Source: Amycolatopsis azurea DSM 43854
GTDB lineage: Bacteria > Actinomycetota > Actinomycetes > Mycobacteriales > Pseudonocardiaceae
DNA: 64,000 bases
Assembly (NCBI RefSeq): GCF_001995215.1
Contig: NZ_MUXN01000025.1
Location: forward strand, 288,340-352,339
Direction: 5' to 3'
Within the stretch, counting starts at the first letter, position 1; the number at the start of each line of letters is the position of its first letter. The notes below the pieces were generated by a model. That model had not been told where the DNA came from, ran no database searches, and was given only the letters and a program-made list of their open reading frames with translations. Below, in pieces: positions 33,726 through 42,614 of the stretch. The position numbers were made by a program, and so were the translations under genes.

Positions 33726-34879
33726 AGGGCTCCCGCCCAAGCGACCAGGCGAGCGGTCTGCTCGGCGAAGCGGTGTTCGTCGCTGCCCAGCGGGTCCTTG
33801 AAGAAGAACCCGAGTTCGGTCAGCGCGCCGCTCTGCCCCGCGGCGTGCGCGGCGGTGACGAAGCGGGCGAGGTCGAGGATCAGCGGCGCCGCGAGCGCGG
33901 AGTCGTAGCCGGTCCAGGTGAACTGCAAGCTCATGCGGGCGCCGAGGAAACCCTCGAACGACACGTGGTCCCACGCGGTCTTGACCTCGCCGAGGTCGGG
34001 CACGTTGTCGATGTGCAGCGGCGCGGTGACGTCGTCACCGAGCAGCGCGGCGAGCCCGCGGGCCTTGGATTCCAGCTTGCTGTTCGCGGTCACCGGGTCG
34101 GCGAGGGTCTCGCCGTCGCCACCGCCCAGCAGGTTGGTGCCCGCCCAGGAGCGGACCTTCAGCGCCCGCGCGCTGAACATCGGCGCGAGGACGGTGCGGA
34201 GCAGGGTCTCGCCGGTCTTGCCGTCGCAACCCGCGTACGGCAGGCCTTCCCGCTCGGCGAGTTTCCGCAGCGCGGGCAGGGTGATCCCGGCCGACGGTGT
34301 GAACTCGACGTACGGGCTTCCCGCCTTCAGCGCCGCGTAGGCCGAGAGGGAACTGGAGGGCAGCACCGCCCGGGCAGGATCGGCCAGTGCCACCTCCAGC
34401 GCGTCGAGATCGTCGTGTTCGGGCAGGTGGGGGCACGGAGCCTCGGTGGAGGACACGTTCACGACCACGACCCGCGCGAGGTCGTGCCGCTCGGCGAAAG
34501 CTCGGATGTCCGCAGTGAGCCGGGCGGCCGCGTCGGCCTGGGCACCCGTATGCGTCGCCGGGTGGTAGCCGTCGCGGATCTCGGCGTCCACTTCGGCAAG
34601 CCCGGACCGGACCGCCGAGAACACCGAGTGCCCGAACACGCCGGCGTGAGCCAGCTGTTCGGCGCGCTTCTCCAGCGGGGTGTGCACGATGTCGTGCCCA
34701 CCGAGGACCAGATCATCCCAGCCAGGCAACGGAACCCCGGCGAACGCGGGCAGTTCGGTGACACAGCCGCCACCGCCGGCCACCCCCGCGCGGAGGGCGA
34801 GCAGCCCCACCGCCGCGGTGGTGGCGACAGACCCCCTCGCCCCGATCAACCAGATGCCCGTGCGTTCCTGAGCAGGCAT
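33722..34879 (-). CDS. ino1: Inositol-3-phosphate synthase (MIPS)
   Basis: A 385-aa enzyme that cyclises glucose 6-phosphate to myo-inositol 3-phosphate with NAD+. The N-terminal Rossmann motif GARGSVATTAAVG, the ...VVVNVSSTEAP and YVEFTPSAGITLPAL segments and GGDGETLADP are typical. The length fits the actinobacterial type. GGTGGAG lies just upstream of the ATG. It is the first gene of the Ebo-like operon, where cyanobacterial and other Ebo clusters carry EboD, a different sugar-phosphate cyclase. A housekeeping copy elsewhere in the genome is likely but not visible here. Confidence 0.88.
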   Translation of the reverse strand: MPAQERTGIWLIGARGSVATTAAVGLLALRAGVAGGGGCVTELPAFAGVPLPGWDDLVLGGHDIVHTPLEKRAEQLAHAGVFGHSVFSAVRSGLAEVDAEIRDGYHPATHTGAQADAAARLTADIRAFAERHDLARVVVVNVSSTEAPCPHLPEHDDLDALEVALADPARAVLPSSSLSAYAALKAGSPYVEFTPSAGITLPALRKLAEREGLPYAGCDGKTGETLLRTVLAPMFSARALKVRSWAGTNLLGGGDGETLADPVTANSKLESKARGLAALLGDDVTAPLHIDNVPDLGEVKTAWDHVSFEGFLGARMSLQFTWTGYDSALAAPLILDLARFVTAAHAAGQSGALTELGFFFKDPLGSDEHRFAEQTARLVAWAGAL

Positions 34880-34951
34880 TTCTCCACCTTTCCCAACCCG
34901 AAAAGTCCAACGGCGTTTGTGTTCGGATGGTCGGACGTTTCGGATCGAACC

Positions 34952-34981
34952 AAGTCGCAGTGACGTACGTCCATGCGACTT
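34952..34981. promoter_or_regulatory. Hairpin in the gap between MIPS and the oxidoreductase
   Basis: AAGTCGCA (34952-34959) and TGCGACTT (34974-34981) pair around an inner GACGTACGTC palindrome. It lies past the oxidoreductase stop on the minus strand's leading side of MIPS, so it could be that operon's promoter/operator region or a terminator-like element. Confidence 0.4.
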
Positions 34982-34991
34982 TCGGTTGGAT

Positions 34992-36167
34992 CTACTCCTC
35001 AGCCACTCCTGTTCGTGTGACGCCGAACACAGCGGTCCATCGGGCTTCTTCGGCCGCGCTGCGCTCGACCGCGTCCAGGACCTGCTGAACCCTCAGCCCG
35101 TCCTCGAAGGAGGGTTCGGGATCCGTGCCGTCGCCGATCGCGGTGAGCAGATCGGCGACCTCGTTGGTGAAGGTGTGCTCGTAGCCGAGGAGGTGCCCCG
35201 GCGGCCACCACACCCCGACGTACGGGTGCTCGGGTTCGGTGACCAGGATCCGGCGGAACCCGGCCTCGGTGGCGGGCTGGCCGCCGTCGAAGAAGGACAG
35301 TTCGTTCATCGACTCGAAGTCGAACGCGAGGCTCGCCTTCGATCCGTTGATCTCCAGCCGCATCGCGTTCTTGCGGCCCAGCGCGAACCGGGTCGCCTCG
35401 AAGCTCGCCACCGCCCCGCCGGTGAACCGGCCGAGAAACAGCGCGGTGTCGTCGACGGTGACCTGCCCGGTGCCGCCGTCGCCGTCCGGCCGTTCCTTGA
35501 CGAAGGTGTTGGTCAGCGCGGAAACGCCGGTGATCTTCTCGCCGGTGACGAACTGGGCGGCGTCGACGATGTGCGCGCCGAGATCGCCCAGTGCGCCCGA
35601 ACCCGCCTTGTCCTTGTGCAGCCGCCAGGTCATCGGCGATTCCGGGTCGGACAGCCAGTCCTGCAGGTACACCGACCGCACGTGGCGGATCTCGCCGAGC
35701 GCCCCGCTCGCGACCAGTTTCCTGGCGTGCGCGAGCGCGGGCACCCGGCGGTAGTTGAACGCCACCATGGACCGGACGCCGTTCGCCCGCGCCTTCGCCG
35801 CCGCCTCGGCCATCGCTTCGGCCTCGGCGAGGGTGTTGGCCAACGGCTTTTCGCACAGCACGTGTTTCCCGGCTTCGAGCGCGGCGATCGCGATCTCGGC
35901 GTGGCTGTCGCCCGGCGTGCAGATGTCGACCAGGTCGACGTCGTCGCGGGCGATCAGCGCACGCCAGTCCGTCTCGACGTCTTCCCAGCCGAACCGTTCC
36001 GCCGCGGCCTTCGCCCGCACCTCGTCACGGCCGCCGAGCACGGCGAGTCTCGGGATCAGCGGTGGCGTGAAGAACCGGTGCACACTGCGCCACGCGTGCG
36101 AATGCACCGCACCCATGAACGCGTGGCCCACCATGCCGATCCCGATCGTTTCCTTTGCCGTGCTCAT
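34992..36167 (-). CDS. Gfo/Idh/MocA-family oxidoreductase
   Basis: A 391-aa NAD(P)-dependent sugar/inositol dehydrogenase. The N-terminal Rossmann motif is GMVGHAFMG, followed by the family CEKPL motif, and GDLGAHIVD carries the catalytic Asp/His pair of the C-terminal sheet domain. It lies 49 nt downstream of the ribose-type ABC binding protein and is last in that operon. It probably oxidises the sugar, polyol or inositol imported by the transporter. The nearby MIPS gene and sugar-isomerase genes make an inositol or keto-sugar role attractive. Confidence 0.9.
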   Translation of the reverse strand: MSTAKETIGIGMVGHAFMGAVHSHAWRSVHRFFTPPLIPRLAVLGGRDEVRAKAAAERFGWEDVETDWRALIARDDVDLVDICTPGDSHAEIAIAALEAGKHVLCEKPLANTLAEAEAMAEAAAKARANGVRSMVAFNYRRVPALAHARKLVASGALGEIRHVRSVYLQDWLSDPESPMTWRLHKDKAGSGALGDLGAHIVDAAQFVTGEKITGVSALTNTFVKERPDGDGGTGQVTVDDTALFLGRFTGGAVASFEATRFALGRKNAMRLEINGSKASLAFDFESMNELSFFDGGQPATEAGFRRILVTEPEHPYVGVWWPPGHLLGYEHTFTNEVADLLTAIGDGTDPEPSFEDGLRVQQVLDAVERSAAEEARWTAVFGVTRTGVAEE

Positions 36168-36216
36168 GCCCCTCCTAGGTCCACCTGCGTGTGTCGGGAT
36201 GTCGGGATTGCGGGTC

Positions 36217-37269
36217 TTACGAGTCGAAGCCGACGTCCATGTACTTGTCGACGTTCTCCTTGGTGACCACCGCGGAGTAGGTGGTGATCTCGGCGGGGAT
36301 CTCGTGCTCGGCGAAGTCGCCTGCCCCCTTGCCCTGACCGAGGAGCCGCGCGAGCGAGATCGCCGAAGAAGCCATCGACGGGCTGTAGAGCACCGTCGCC
36401 TTCAGCGGTTCGGCGTCGGACTTGATCAGGTTCATCGCGTTCTTCGAACCGGCGCCGCCGACCATCAGGAAGTTCTTGCGGTTGGCGTTGTTGATCGCCG
36501 CGATGACGCCGACCCCCTGGTCGTCGTCGTGGTTCCACAGCGCGTCCAATTTGGCCGCGGACTGCAGCAGGTTCGACGTCTGCTTCTCGCCCGACTCCGG
36601 GGTGAACTCCGCCGAGACCCGCGGTCCGACCTGGAAACCCTGACGGGCCAAGGCGTCCTTGAAGCCCTTGCTGCGTTCCTGGGTCAGCGGCAGCGAGTCG
36701 ATACCGGCGACCTCGCCGATCACCGGGCTGGCGACGTTCTTCGCCTTCATCTGCTGGGCGATGTAGTTGCCCGCGTTGACACCCATGCGGTAGTTGTCGC
36801 CGCCGATCCAGGTGCGGTACGCGAGCGGGGTGTCGAAGACGCGGTCCAGGTTGATCACCTGGATGCCGGCGTCCATCGCCTGCTGCCCGACCGCGGTGAG
36901 CGCCTTGCCGTCGAACGGCAGGATCACCAGGACGTTCACCTTGGCGTTGATCAGCGTCTCCACCTGGGAGATCTGCTGGTTGACGTCGTTGGTGCCCTCG
37001 GTCGCGTTGAGCGTGACCTCACTGAACTTCTGCGCCTGCGCGCGGGCGTTCTTGGTGATGGCCGCCATCCAGCCGTGGTCCGCGGCCGGGGCCGAGAACC
37101 CGATGGTGACCGGGGTTCCGGGCTGCGAGTTGGCCCCGGCGTTGGCGACGTTGGCCGCGTTGTCCTGTGCCGGTGCCTCGTTCGAGGTGCACGCGGTCAG
37201 CAGCGCACCCGCTCCGACGGCCGCGCCTCCCAGCAGGAAACGGCGGCGATGCAGGGATTGTTCGGTCAT
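36217..37269 (-). CDS. Ribose-type ABC transporter substrate-binding lipoprotein
   Basis: A 350-aa periplasmic-binding-protein-like receptor (PBP1 fold) of a CUT2 sugar importer. The N-terminus combines a twin-arginine motif (RRRFLLGG) with a lipobox ending LTAC, so it is a Tat-exported lipoprotein. VTIGFSAPAADHGWM and DVNQQISQVETLIN are typical RbsB-like segments. The ATG at 37269 fits; the longer frame to 37605 is the shadow of the permease gene. It should bind a five- or six-carbon sugar or inositol on the outer membrane face. Confidence 0.9.
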   Translation of the reverse strand: MTEQSLHRRRFLLGGAAVGAGALLTACTSNEAPAQDNAANVANAGANSQPGTPVTIGFSAPAADHGWMAAITKNARAQAQKFSEVTLNATEGTNDVNQQISQVETLINAKVNVLVILPFDGKALTAVGQQAMDAGIQVINLDRVFDTPLAYRTWIGGDNYRMGVNAGNYIAQQMKAKNVASPVIGEVAGIDSLPLTQERSKGFKDALARQGFQVGPRVSAEFTPESGEKQTSNLLQSAAKLDALWNHDDDQGVGVIAAINNANRKNFLMVGGAGSKNAMNLIKSDAEPLKATVLYSPSMASSAISLARLLGQGKGAGDFAEHEIPAEITTYSAVVTKENVDKYMDVGFDS

Positions 37270-37304
37270 GACGGACTCTCCATCCACGGTGACGGGGGTG
37301 ACCA

Positions 37305-38321
37305 CTAAGTACTCGACTTGGTTTTCTTCACGGAGCGGAACTGGAGCAGCGCGGCCAGCACGATGATCACGCCCTTGGCGATGTTCTGGATGTCGGTGTC
37401 CAGGTTGTTGAGCGTGAAGATGTTGGACAGCACGGTGAAGATCAGCACGCCGATCAGGGTGCCGATCAGCGAGCCGCGGCCACCGGTGAGCAGGGTGCCG
37501 CCGATGACGACCGCCGCGATGGCGTCGAGTTCGTAGAGCAGGCCGTTGGTCGAGGCGCCCGCGGTGGTGCGGGCGACGACCATCAGCGCGGCGATGCCGC
37601 AGCACAGGCCGGCGACGCCGTAGACGAGTGCGGTGTGCCGCTTGACGTTGATGCCCGCCAGACGCGACGCCTCGGCGTTGCCGCCGACGGCGAAGGTGCG
37701 GCGGCCGAACGTGGTGCGGTTCAGCACCACCCAGCCGACGGCGAACACCAGGGCGAACATCCAGATCAGCACCGGGATGCCGAGCAGGTCACCGCGGAAG
37801 AACTCGAGGAAACCCGCGTTCGAGACCACCTGGGTGCGGCGGCCGCTGATGCGTTCCGCGAGGCCGCGCGCGGCGACCAGCATCGCCAAGGTCGCGATGA
37901 ACGGCACGACTTTCCCGTAGGAGATCAGGATCCCGTTGACCAGGCCGCAGCCGAGGCCGACCAGGAGTCCACAAAGGACCATCACGACCGGGCCGTAGGC
38001 CTGGGTGGCCAGAGTGGTCAGCCAGACACTGGACAGCGCCAGGATCGACCCGACCGAGAGATCGATGCCGCCGGCGATGATCACGAACGTCATCCCGACA
38101 CTGACCACGCCGATGGCCGCGGCCAGCCGGAGGATGGTCGAGATGTTCCCCTCGGTGAGGAACTGGTCCGGCCGGGTCACCGTCCCGACGACGCACAGGA
38201 TCACCAGCACGCCGAGCAGCCCGATCAGCCGGGTGTCGAGCGCGAAGTTGGATCGCTTTTCTTTGGGTGGCAAGGGTTCCACGGCGCTCCCCGTACGCAC
38301 CGATTCGGCTTGGTCGGTCAC
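37305..38321 (-). CDS. CUT2-type ABC permease (RbsC-like)
   Basis: A 338-aa membrane protein with eight to ten hydrophobic segments. The conserved AGGIDLSVGSILALSS motif and GGRGSLIGTLIGV near the end mark RbsC/XylH-type permeases. ATG at 38321 overlaps the ATPase stop (ATGA); 35 nt follows to the binding-protein gene. A charged C-terminal KKTKSST tail closes the protein. Confidence 0.92.
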   Translation of the reverse strand: MTDQAESVRTGSAVEPLPPKEKRSNFALDTRLIGLLGVLVILCVVGTVTRPDQFLTEGNISTILRLAAAIGVVSVGMTFVIIAGGIDLSVGSILALSSVWLTTLATQAYGPVVMVLCGLLVGLGCGLVNGILISYGKVVPFIATLAMLVAARGLAERISGRRTQVVSNAGFLEFFRGDLLGIPVLIWMFALVFAVGWVVLNRTTFGRRTFAVGGNAEASRLAGINVKRHTALVYGVAGLCCGIAALMVVARTTAGASTNGLLYELDAIAAVVIGGTLLTGGRGSLIGTLIGVLIFTVLSNIFTLNNLDTDIQNIAKGVIIVLAALLQFRSVKKTKSST

Positions 38322-39820
38322 GCCGCACTCCCCTCGAGAATCACGTCGAGCACATCCGCCTCTGTCAGCTCCGCAGACGGCTTTTCAGCCAGGACACGTC
38401 CTTCACGCAGCACCAGCACCCGGTCGGACAGTCCGAGTACTTCGGGGATCTCGCTGCTGACCAGCACGATCGCGACCCCGGTCGCGGCCAGTTCCTCGAT
38501 CAGCCGGTACAGCTCGGCCCGCGCGCCGACGTCGACCCCGCGGGTCGGCTCGTCCAGCAGCAGGACCCGGCAGCCGCGGACCAGCCAGCGGGCGAGCACC
38601 GCCTTCTGCTGGTTGCCGCCGGACAGCGTGCGGATGACGCGGTGCGGGTCGGCGGGCCGGAGATCGAGGCGCCGCAGGCTTTCCCCGGCGTCGTCGAGTT
38701 CCTTGCCCCGCTCGGTGAACCCGAACGTCGCGTACTTGCTCAGGCTCGCCAGGGTCACGTTGTGCACGACGGGCAGGTCCAGCAGGAGCCCCTGGCTCTT
38801 GCGTTCCTCCGGCGCCAGGCCGATCCCGGCCTTGACCGCCGCGGACACGCTGCCCGGCCGCACCGGTTCGCCGTCGACCGACACCGAACCCGCGTCCTGC
38901 TTGCGGGCGCCGAAGATCGTCTCCAGCAGTTCGCTGCGTCCCGAGCCGACGAGGCCCGCGATCCCGACGACCTCACCGGCGTGCACGGTGAAGTTCACGT
39001 TCTCGAACTCGCCGACGGTGGTCAGGTTCTCCACCTTGAGGACCTCGGTGGTGGTGTCCACGTGTTCCTGGTGACGCGGGCCGAACACGGTCTCGACCTT
39101 GCGGCCCGCCATCAGCGCGACGAGGTCGGAGGTAGGCGTCTCCTTGGCGTCGAGGCCGGTGGAGACGGTCTTGCCGTCCTTGAGCACGGTGACGCGGTGC
39201 CCGATCCGGCGCAGTTCTTCGAGCCGGTGGGAGATGTAGATGATCGCGACACCCTCGGCGGTGAGTTCACCGACGATGCGGAACAGGTTGTCGACCTCTT
39301 CCCCCGCCAGCGCCGCGGTGGGCTCGTCCATCACCAGCAGCTTCGCGTCGTACGCGAGCGCCCGCGCCATCGAGACCAGTTGCTGTCCGGCCGCGGACAG
39401 CTTGCCGACCTCGGTCGACGGCGTGATCTCCGGATGCCCGAGCCGGGCCATCAGCTTGGCCGCCTTGCCGCGGGACTCGCTGATCCGCGTGAACCCGAAC
39501 CTCGCGCGCTCGCGGCCGAGGAAGATGTTGTCCGCCACGGAAAGCCCGGGCACCAGGTCGAGTTCCTGGTACATGGTCGCGATGCCGATCTTCAGCGCGG
39601 CGACCGGCGACGGCAGCGTGACCGGCTCGCCCTGCCAGAAGATCTCGCCGCCGTCGGGACGGTGTGCCCCGGCGAGCGTCTTGATCAGCGTGGACTTGCC
39701 CGCGCCGTTCTGGCCGAGCAGACAGTGCACCTCGCCGGGTTCGACGTCGAAGTCGACTCCGTCGAGCGCGCGCACCCCCGGGAACGTCTTCACGATCCCC
39801 CGGACGGATAGCAGGGTCAT
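38318..39820 (-). CDS. CUT2-type sugar ABC ATPase (RbsA-like, two ATPase domains)
   Basis: A 500-aa double-ATPase subunit. The N-terminal domain has Walker A GQNGAGKST and Walker B KLLVMDEPT. The C-terminal domain has a degenerate Walker A and LSGGNQQKAVLARWLV with VLLLDEPTRGVDVGA, the RbsA-type signature. It powers sugar uptake together with the RbsC-like permease. Its start overlaps the ROK regulator by 4 bases, so regulator and transporter are one unit. Confidence 0.93.
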   Translation of the reverse strand: MTLLSVRGIVKTFPGVRALDGVDFDVEPGEVHCLLGQNGAGKSTLIKTLAGAHRPDGGEIFWQGEPVTLPSPVAALKIGIATMYQELDLVPGLSVADNIFLGRERARFGFTRISESRGKAAKLMARLGHPEITPSTEVGKLSAAGQQLVSMARALAYDAKLLVMDEPTAALAGEEVDNLFRIVGELTAEGVAIIYISHRLEELRRIGHRVTVLKDGKTVSTGLDAKETPTSDLVALMAGRKVETVFGPRHQEHVDTTTEVLKVENLTTVGEFENVNFTVHAGEVVGIAGLVGSGRSELLETIFGARKQDAGSVSVDGEPVRPGSVSAAVKAGIGLAPEERKSQGLLLDLPVVHNVTLASLSKYATFGFTERGKELDDAGESLRRLDLRPADPHRVIRTLSGGNQQKAVLARWLVRGCRVLLLDEPTRGVDVGARAELYRLIEELAATGVAIVLVSSEIPEVLGLSDRVLVLREGRVLAEKPSAELTEADVLDVILEGSAA

Positions 39821-41040
39821 GCCGGAGCCTCCTGGGTGACGAACGGGACAAGCGTCGGATCAGCGAAAAGCCGTTCGGTGGCGAGGTGTGCGGCGCCGCG
39901 CAACGGGGCGGTGGTGCCCAGCGGTGACGGCTCGACGCGACAGGCGGGCTCGTGCCCGAGCGGACGCGCGGACAGTTCGCGGCGCACCGGCTCGACCAGC
40001 CATTCGCCCAGTTCGGCGAAGTAGCCGCCGAGCACGACGACGTCCGGGTCGAGGACGTCGACCACAGTGGACACCGCGATGCCGAGCGCGACCCCGAGTT
40101 CCGAGACCGCGCCGACCGCGCGCTGGTCACCGCGCCGCACGCGGTGCTTGAGCAGCCCGACCCGGCCGTCGACGCCGAGCGCGGGATCGTGCAGCGGGTC
40201 GCCGGGCGAGGCCGCGCCACGCAGGACGGCGTTGAGCCCGGCCTTGGTCTCCAGGCAGCCGACCCGGCCGCAGTGGCACTGCTCGCCCGACGGGTCGACG
40301 GCGATGTGCCCGACCTCGCCGGCGAAACCCCTGGCACCGCGCAGGATCGCGCCGCCGGACACGAGTCCGCCGCCGACGCCCGTCCCGCCGCTGAGGTAGA
40401 AGAGCTCCCGCACGCCGCGGCCGACCCCGGCGACGGCCTCGCCGACCGCGCCGAGGTTGGCCTCGTTGTCGACCGTGATGGCGTCGGCCGACAGGCCGAG
40501 GCGGGCGGCGAGGAGGTCGGCGATCTCGGCGTCGCGCCAGCGCAGAGTCGGCGCGAACCGCAGCACGGCGGCGACCGAATCGACCAGCCCGGGAACGGAC
40601 ACCGTGACCCCGACCGGCCGCTCGTCGCCCAGCACCTGCCCGGCGAGGAAGGCGAGTTCGTCCATGCTCCGGTGCAGGCCGAGCGCGGCGACGTCGGCGG
40701 TCTCGGTGCGTTCGGCGATCACGCTGCCGTCGAGATTCGTGACGACGGCGGCGAAACGGTCGGCCTCGACACTGAGCGCGAGCCCGTGGGCGCTGGCACC
40801 GTTCAGCTCGACCAGCTGGCTGGGCCTGCCGTTGCCGCCGCCTTGGAGTCCGGCGGAGCGGACGAGGCCGCGCTCGGTCAGCTCGGTGATCAACCCGGAG
40901 ACGGCCGCCTTCGTGAGCCCGCAGCGCGCCGCGAGCTGGGTACGCGAGAGCGGCCCCGCCCGCAACGCCCGCAAGAGCGCGGCGAGGTTCGCAGTGCGTG
41001 GGCTGACCGGGTCGAGCTGCCCGGGTTCCGTCACCACCAC
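39817..41040 (-). CDS. ROK-family transcriptional repressor
   Basis: A 407-aa XylR/NagC-like regulator starting GTG at 41040. An N-terminal winged HTH (about 18-75, LSRTQLAARCGLTKAAVSGLI) is joined to a ROK sugar-kinase-like domain with the glycine-rich GGTGVGGG motif, GEVGHI and the zinc motif CHCGRVGCLE. It likely represses the downstream sugar importer until a sugar ligand binds. A perfect GTAACAAA-C-TTTGTTAC palindrome lies 25-41 nt upstream of its start, a strong operator candidate. Confidence 0.9.
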   Translation of the reverse strand: MVVTEPGQLDPVSPRTANLAALLRALRAGPLSRTQLAARCGLTKAAVSGLITELTERGLVRSAGLQGGGNGRPSQLVELNGASAHGLALSVEADRFAAVVTNLDGSVIAERTETADVAALGLHRSMDELAFLAGQVLGDERPVGVTVSVPGLVDSVAAVLRFAPTLRWRDAEIADLLAARLGLSADAITVDNEANLGAVGEAVAGVGRGVRELFYLSGGTGVGGGLVSGGAILRGARGFAGEVGHIAVDPSGEQCHCGRVGCLETKAGLNAVLRGAASPGDPLHDPALGVDGRVGLLKHRVRRGDQRAVGAVSELGVALGIAVSTVVDVLDPDVVVLGGYFAELGEWLVEPVRRELSARPLGHEPACRVEPSPLGTTAPLRGAAHLATERLFADPTLVPFVTQEAPA

Positions 41041-41064
41041 ACATCCCTCACTTACGAATCGGCC

Positions 41065-41081
41065 GTAACAAACTTTGTTAC
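41065..41081. promoter_or_regulatory. ROK-type operator palindrome
   Basis: GTAACAAA C TTTGTTAC is a perfect 17-bp palindrome in the leader/promoter of the ROK-ABC operon. Its AT-rich core and spacing resemble NagC/XylR-type ROK operators. This is a sequence observation; binding is inferred. Confidence 0.65.
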
Positions 41082-41184
41082 TTAGCCAGCGAAAGTAGGG
41101 TGGTGCGTGTCACCCGTCAAGGTGACAACAGGACAGAAATGTCGACCAAAGCCCGCCATCACCCGAATAGCCGTCCGGATCGAC

Positions 41185-41217
41185 ACAGACTTTCGTACTT
41201 TTCAAGCAAAAGTCTGT
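41185..41217. promoter_or_regulatory. ACAGACTTT inverted repeat upstream of the ROK operon
   Basis: ACAGACTTT (41185-41193) and AAAGTCTGT (41209-41217) flank a 15-nt AT-rich spacer in the 257-bp gap between the two ROK genes. It lies about 150 bp upstream of the first ROK start on the minus strand, so it may be a promoter-distal operator. No plus-strand gene follows it. Confidence 0.4.
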
Positions 41218-41297
41218 ACGATCTTGACGTTACTAATCGGAATCGCGTGGATGCCCAACGTGCCGCCGGGCGGTCGTCGAGCAGGTCGAGCCCGCGG

Positions 41298-42470
41298 TCA
41301 GCTGCTCAGCGTGAAGGCCCGATCCGTGGCGGACCAGGCGGCCCCGATGACGCCGGCGGTGTCGCCCAGCTCGGAGAGCACGATCGGCAGGTTCCCGGTC
41401 GCGAGCGGCAGCGACCGCCGGTAGACGGAGCTGCGGATTTCGGCGAGCAGCTGATGCCCGAGCTGCGCGACACCGCCGCCGATCACCACCATGCCCGGGT
41501 TCACGAAACTCACCAGCGAGGCGACCACCTGCCCGAGCCGCCGTCCGCCGTCGCGGATCAGGTTGACCGCGCCGAAGTCGCCCGACGCCGCCGCGCGGCC
41601 GACGTCCTGGGCGGTGATCGCGCCGCGGGCCGCGACGACGTCGGCGAGGTAGGTCGACCGGCCGCTGCGGGCCAGCGTCAGACCGTCACGGGCCAGCGCG
41701 GCGCCGCCGAAGTACGCCTCGAGGCAGCCGGTCTCACCGCAGGCGCAGGTCGGCCCGTAGTCGTCGAGGCGGATGTGCCCGATGTCGCCCGCGGTGCCCG
41801 CGACGCCGCGGTACACCTTGCCGCCCAGCACGATCCCGCAGCCGATACCGGTACCGATCTTGACGAACACCAGGTCGTCGATCGAGCGGGCGACCCCGGC
41901 GTGCCGTTCCCCGAGCGCCATCGAGTTCACGTCGTTGTCGACGGTGATCGGGCAGCGCAGCAGCCCGCCGAGATGGTCGCGCACGGAGAACCGGTCCCAG
42001 CCGGGCATTATCGGCGGCGCGACCGCCATGCCTTCGGCGAAACTCACCGGCCCCGGGAGGCCGATCCCGGCGGCGATCAGCTTGCCCGGCGCGTCTTCGC
42101 GGATCTTCTCCGCGAGGGCGGTCACGCGTTTGAGGACGGCGTGCGGCCCCTGCCGGACGTCGCAGTCCTCGACGGTGTGCACCAGCACCTCGCACGAGGC
42201 GTCGGTGAGGGCGACCCCGACCGACGTCGCGCCGACGTCGACGGAGAGCACGCGCAGGTCTCCCGCCAGCCGCACCAGCGTGGACCGCCTGCCGCCCCGG
42301 CTCGCCGACGGGCCCGCGGTTTCGACGAGGCCGACCTCGGCGAGGCGCGCGACCTCGGCGCCCACCCGGGCACGCGGCAACTCCAGCCGCTCCCCCAGCT
42401 CGACCCGGGACATCGGTCCCTCGTCGCGCAGCAGGGTGAGCAACTGGGTCTGGTGCCGGGTTTCGACCAT
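41298..42470 (-). CDS. Second ROK-family protein (repressor or kinase-like)
   Basis: About 390 aa. An N-terminal winged HTH (TQLLTLLRDEGPMSRVELGERL) precedes a ROK domain with the ATP-binding-like DVGATSVGVA, GTGIGCGIVLGGKV, GDIGHI and the zinc motif CACGETGCLE. I chose ATG 42470 because GGAG lies 6 nt upstream; ATG 42500 is an alternative. It is monocistronic between the sugar operon and the MFS gene. It may control the same sugars or act on a different regulon. The HTH argues against a pure sugar kinase. Confidence 0.82.
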   Translation of the reverse strand: MVETRHQTQLLTLLRDEGPMSRVELGERLELPRARVGAEVARLAEVGLVETAGPSASRGGRRSTLVRLAGDLRVLSVDVGATSVGVALTDASCEVLVHTVEDCDVRQGPHAVLKRVTALAEKIREDAPGKLIAAGIGLPGPVSFAEGMAVAPPIMPGWDRFSVRDHLGGLLRCPITVDNDVNSMALGERHAGVARSIDDLVFVKIGTGIGCGIVLGGKVYRGVAGTAGDIGHIRLDDYGPTCACGETGCLEAYFGGAALARDGLTLARSGRSTYLADVVAARGAITAQDVGRAAASGDFGAVNLIRDGGRRLGQVVASLVSFVNPGMVVIGGGVAQLGHQLLAEIRSSVYRRSLPLATGNLPIVLSELGDTAGVIGAAWSATDRAFTLSS

Positions 42471-42614
42471 CGGATGCTCCGTGGTGGGTGCCGTGCTCAT
42501 TCCCCCGAGCCTACGGCGTTGCCCACCGAGTGTCCCGAATGCCACGGCGGAGACTCGCCAACGGGATTCGAAACCTGCCCGAACCCCCGGGCGGGAACAA
42601 ACCCACCGGACCCA

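Noticed and set aside
34920..34991. Riboswitch in the gap before inositol-3-phosphate synthase
   Set aside because: Only a short hairpin and a palindrome are seen; no conserved riboswitch core could be recognised.
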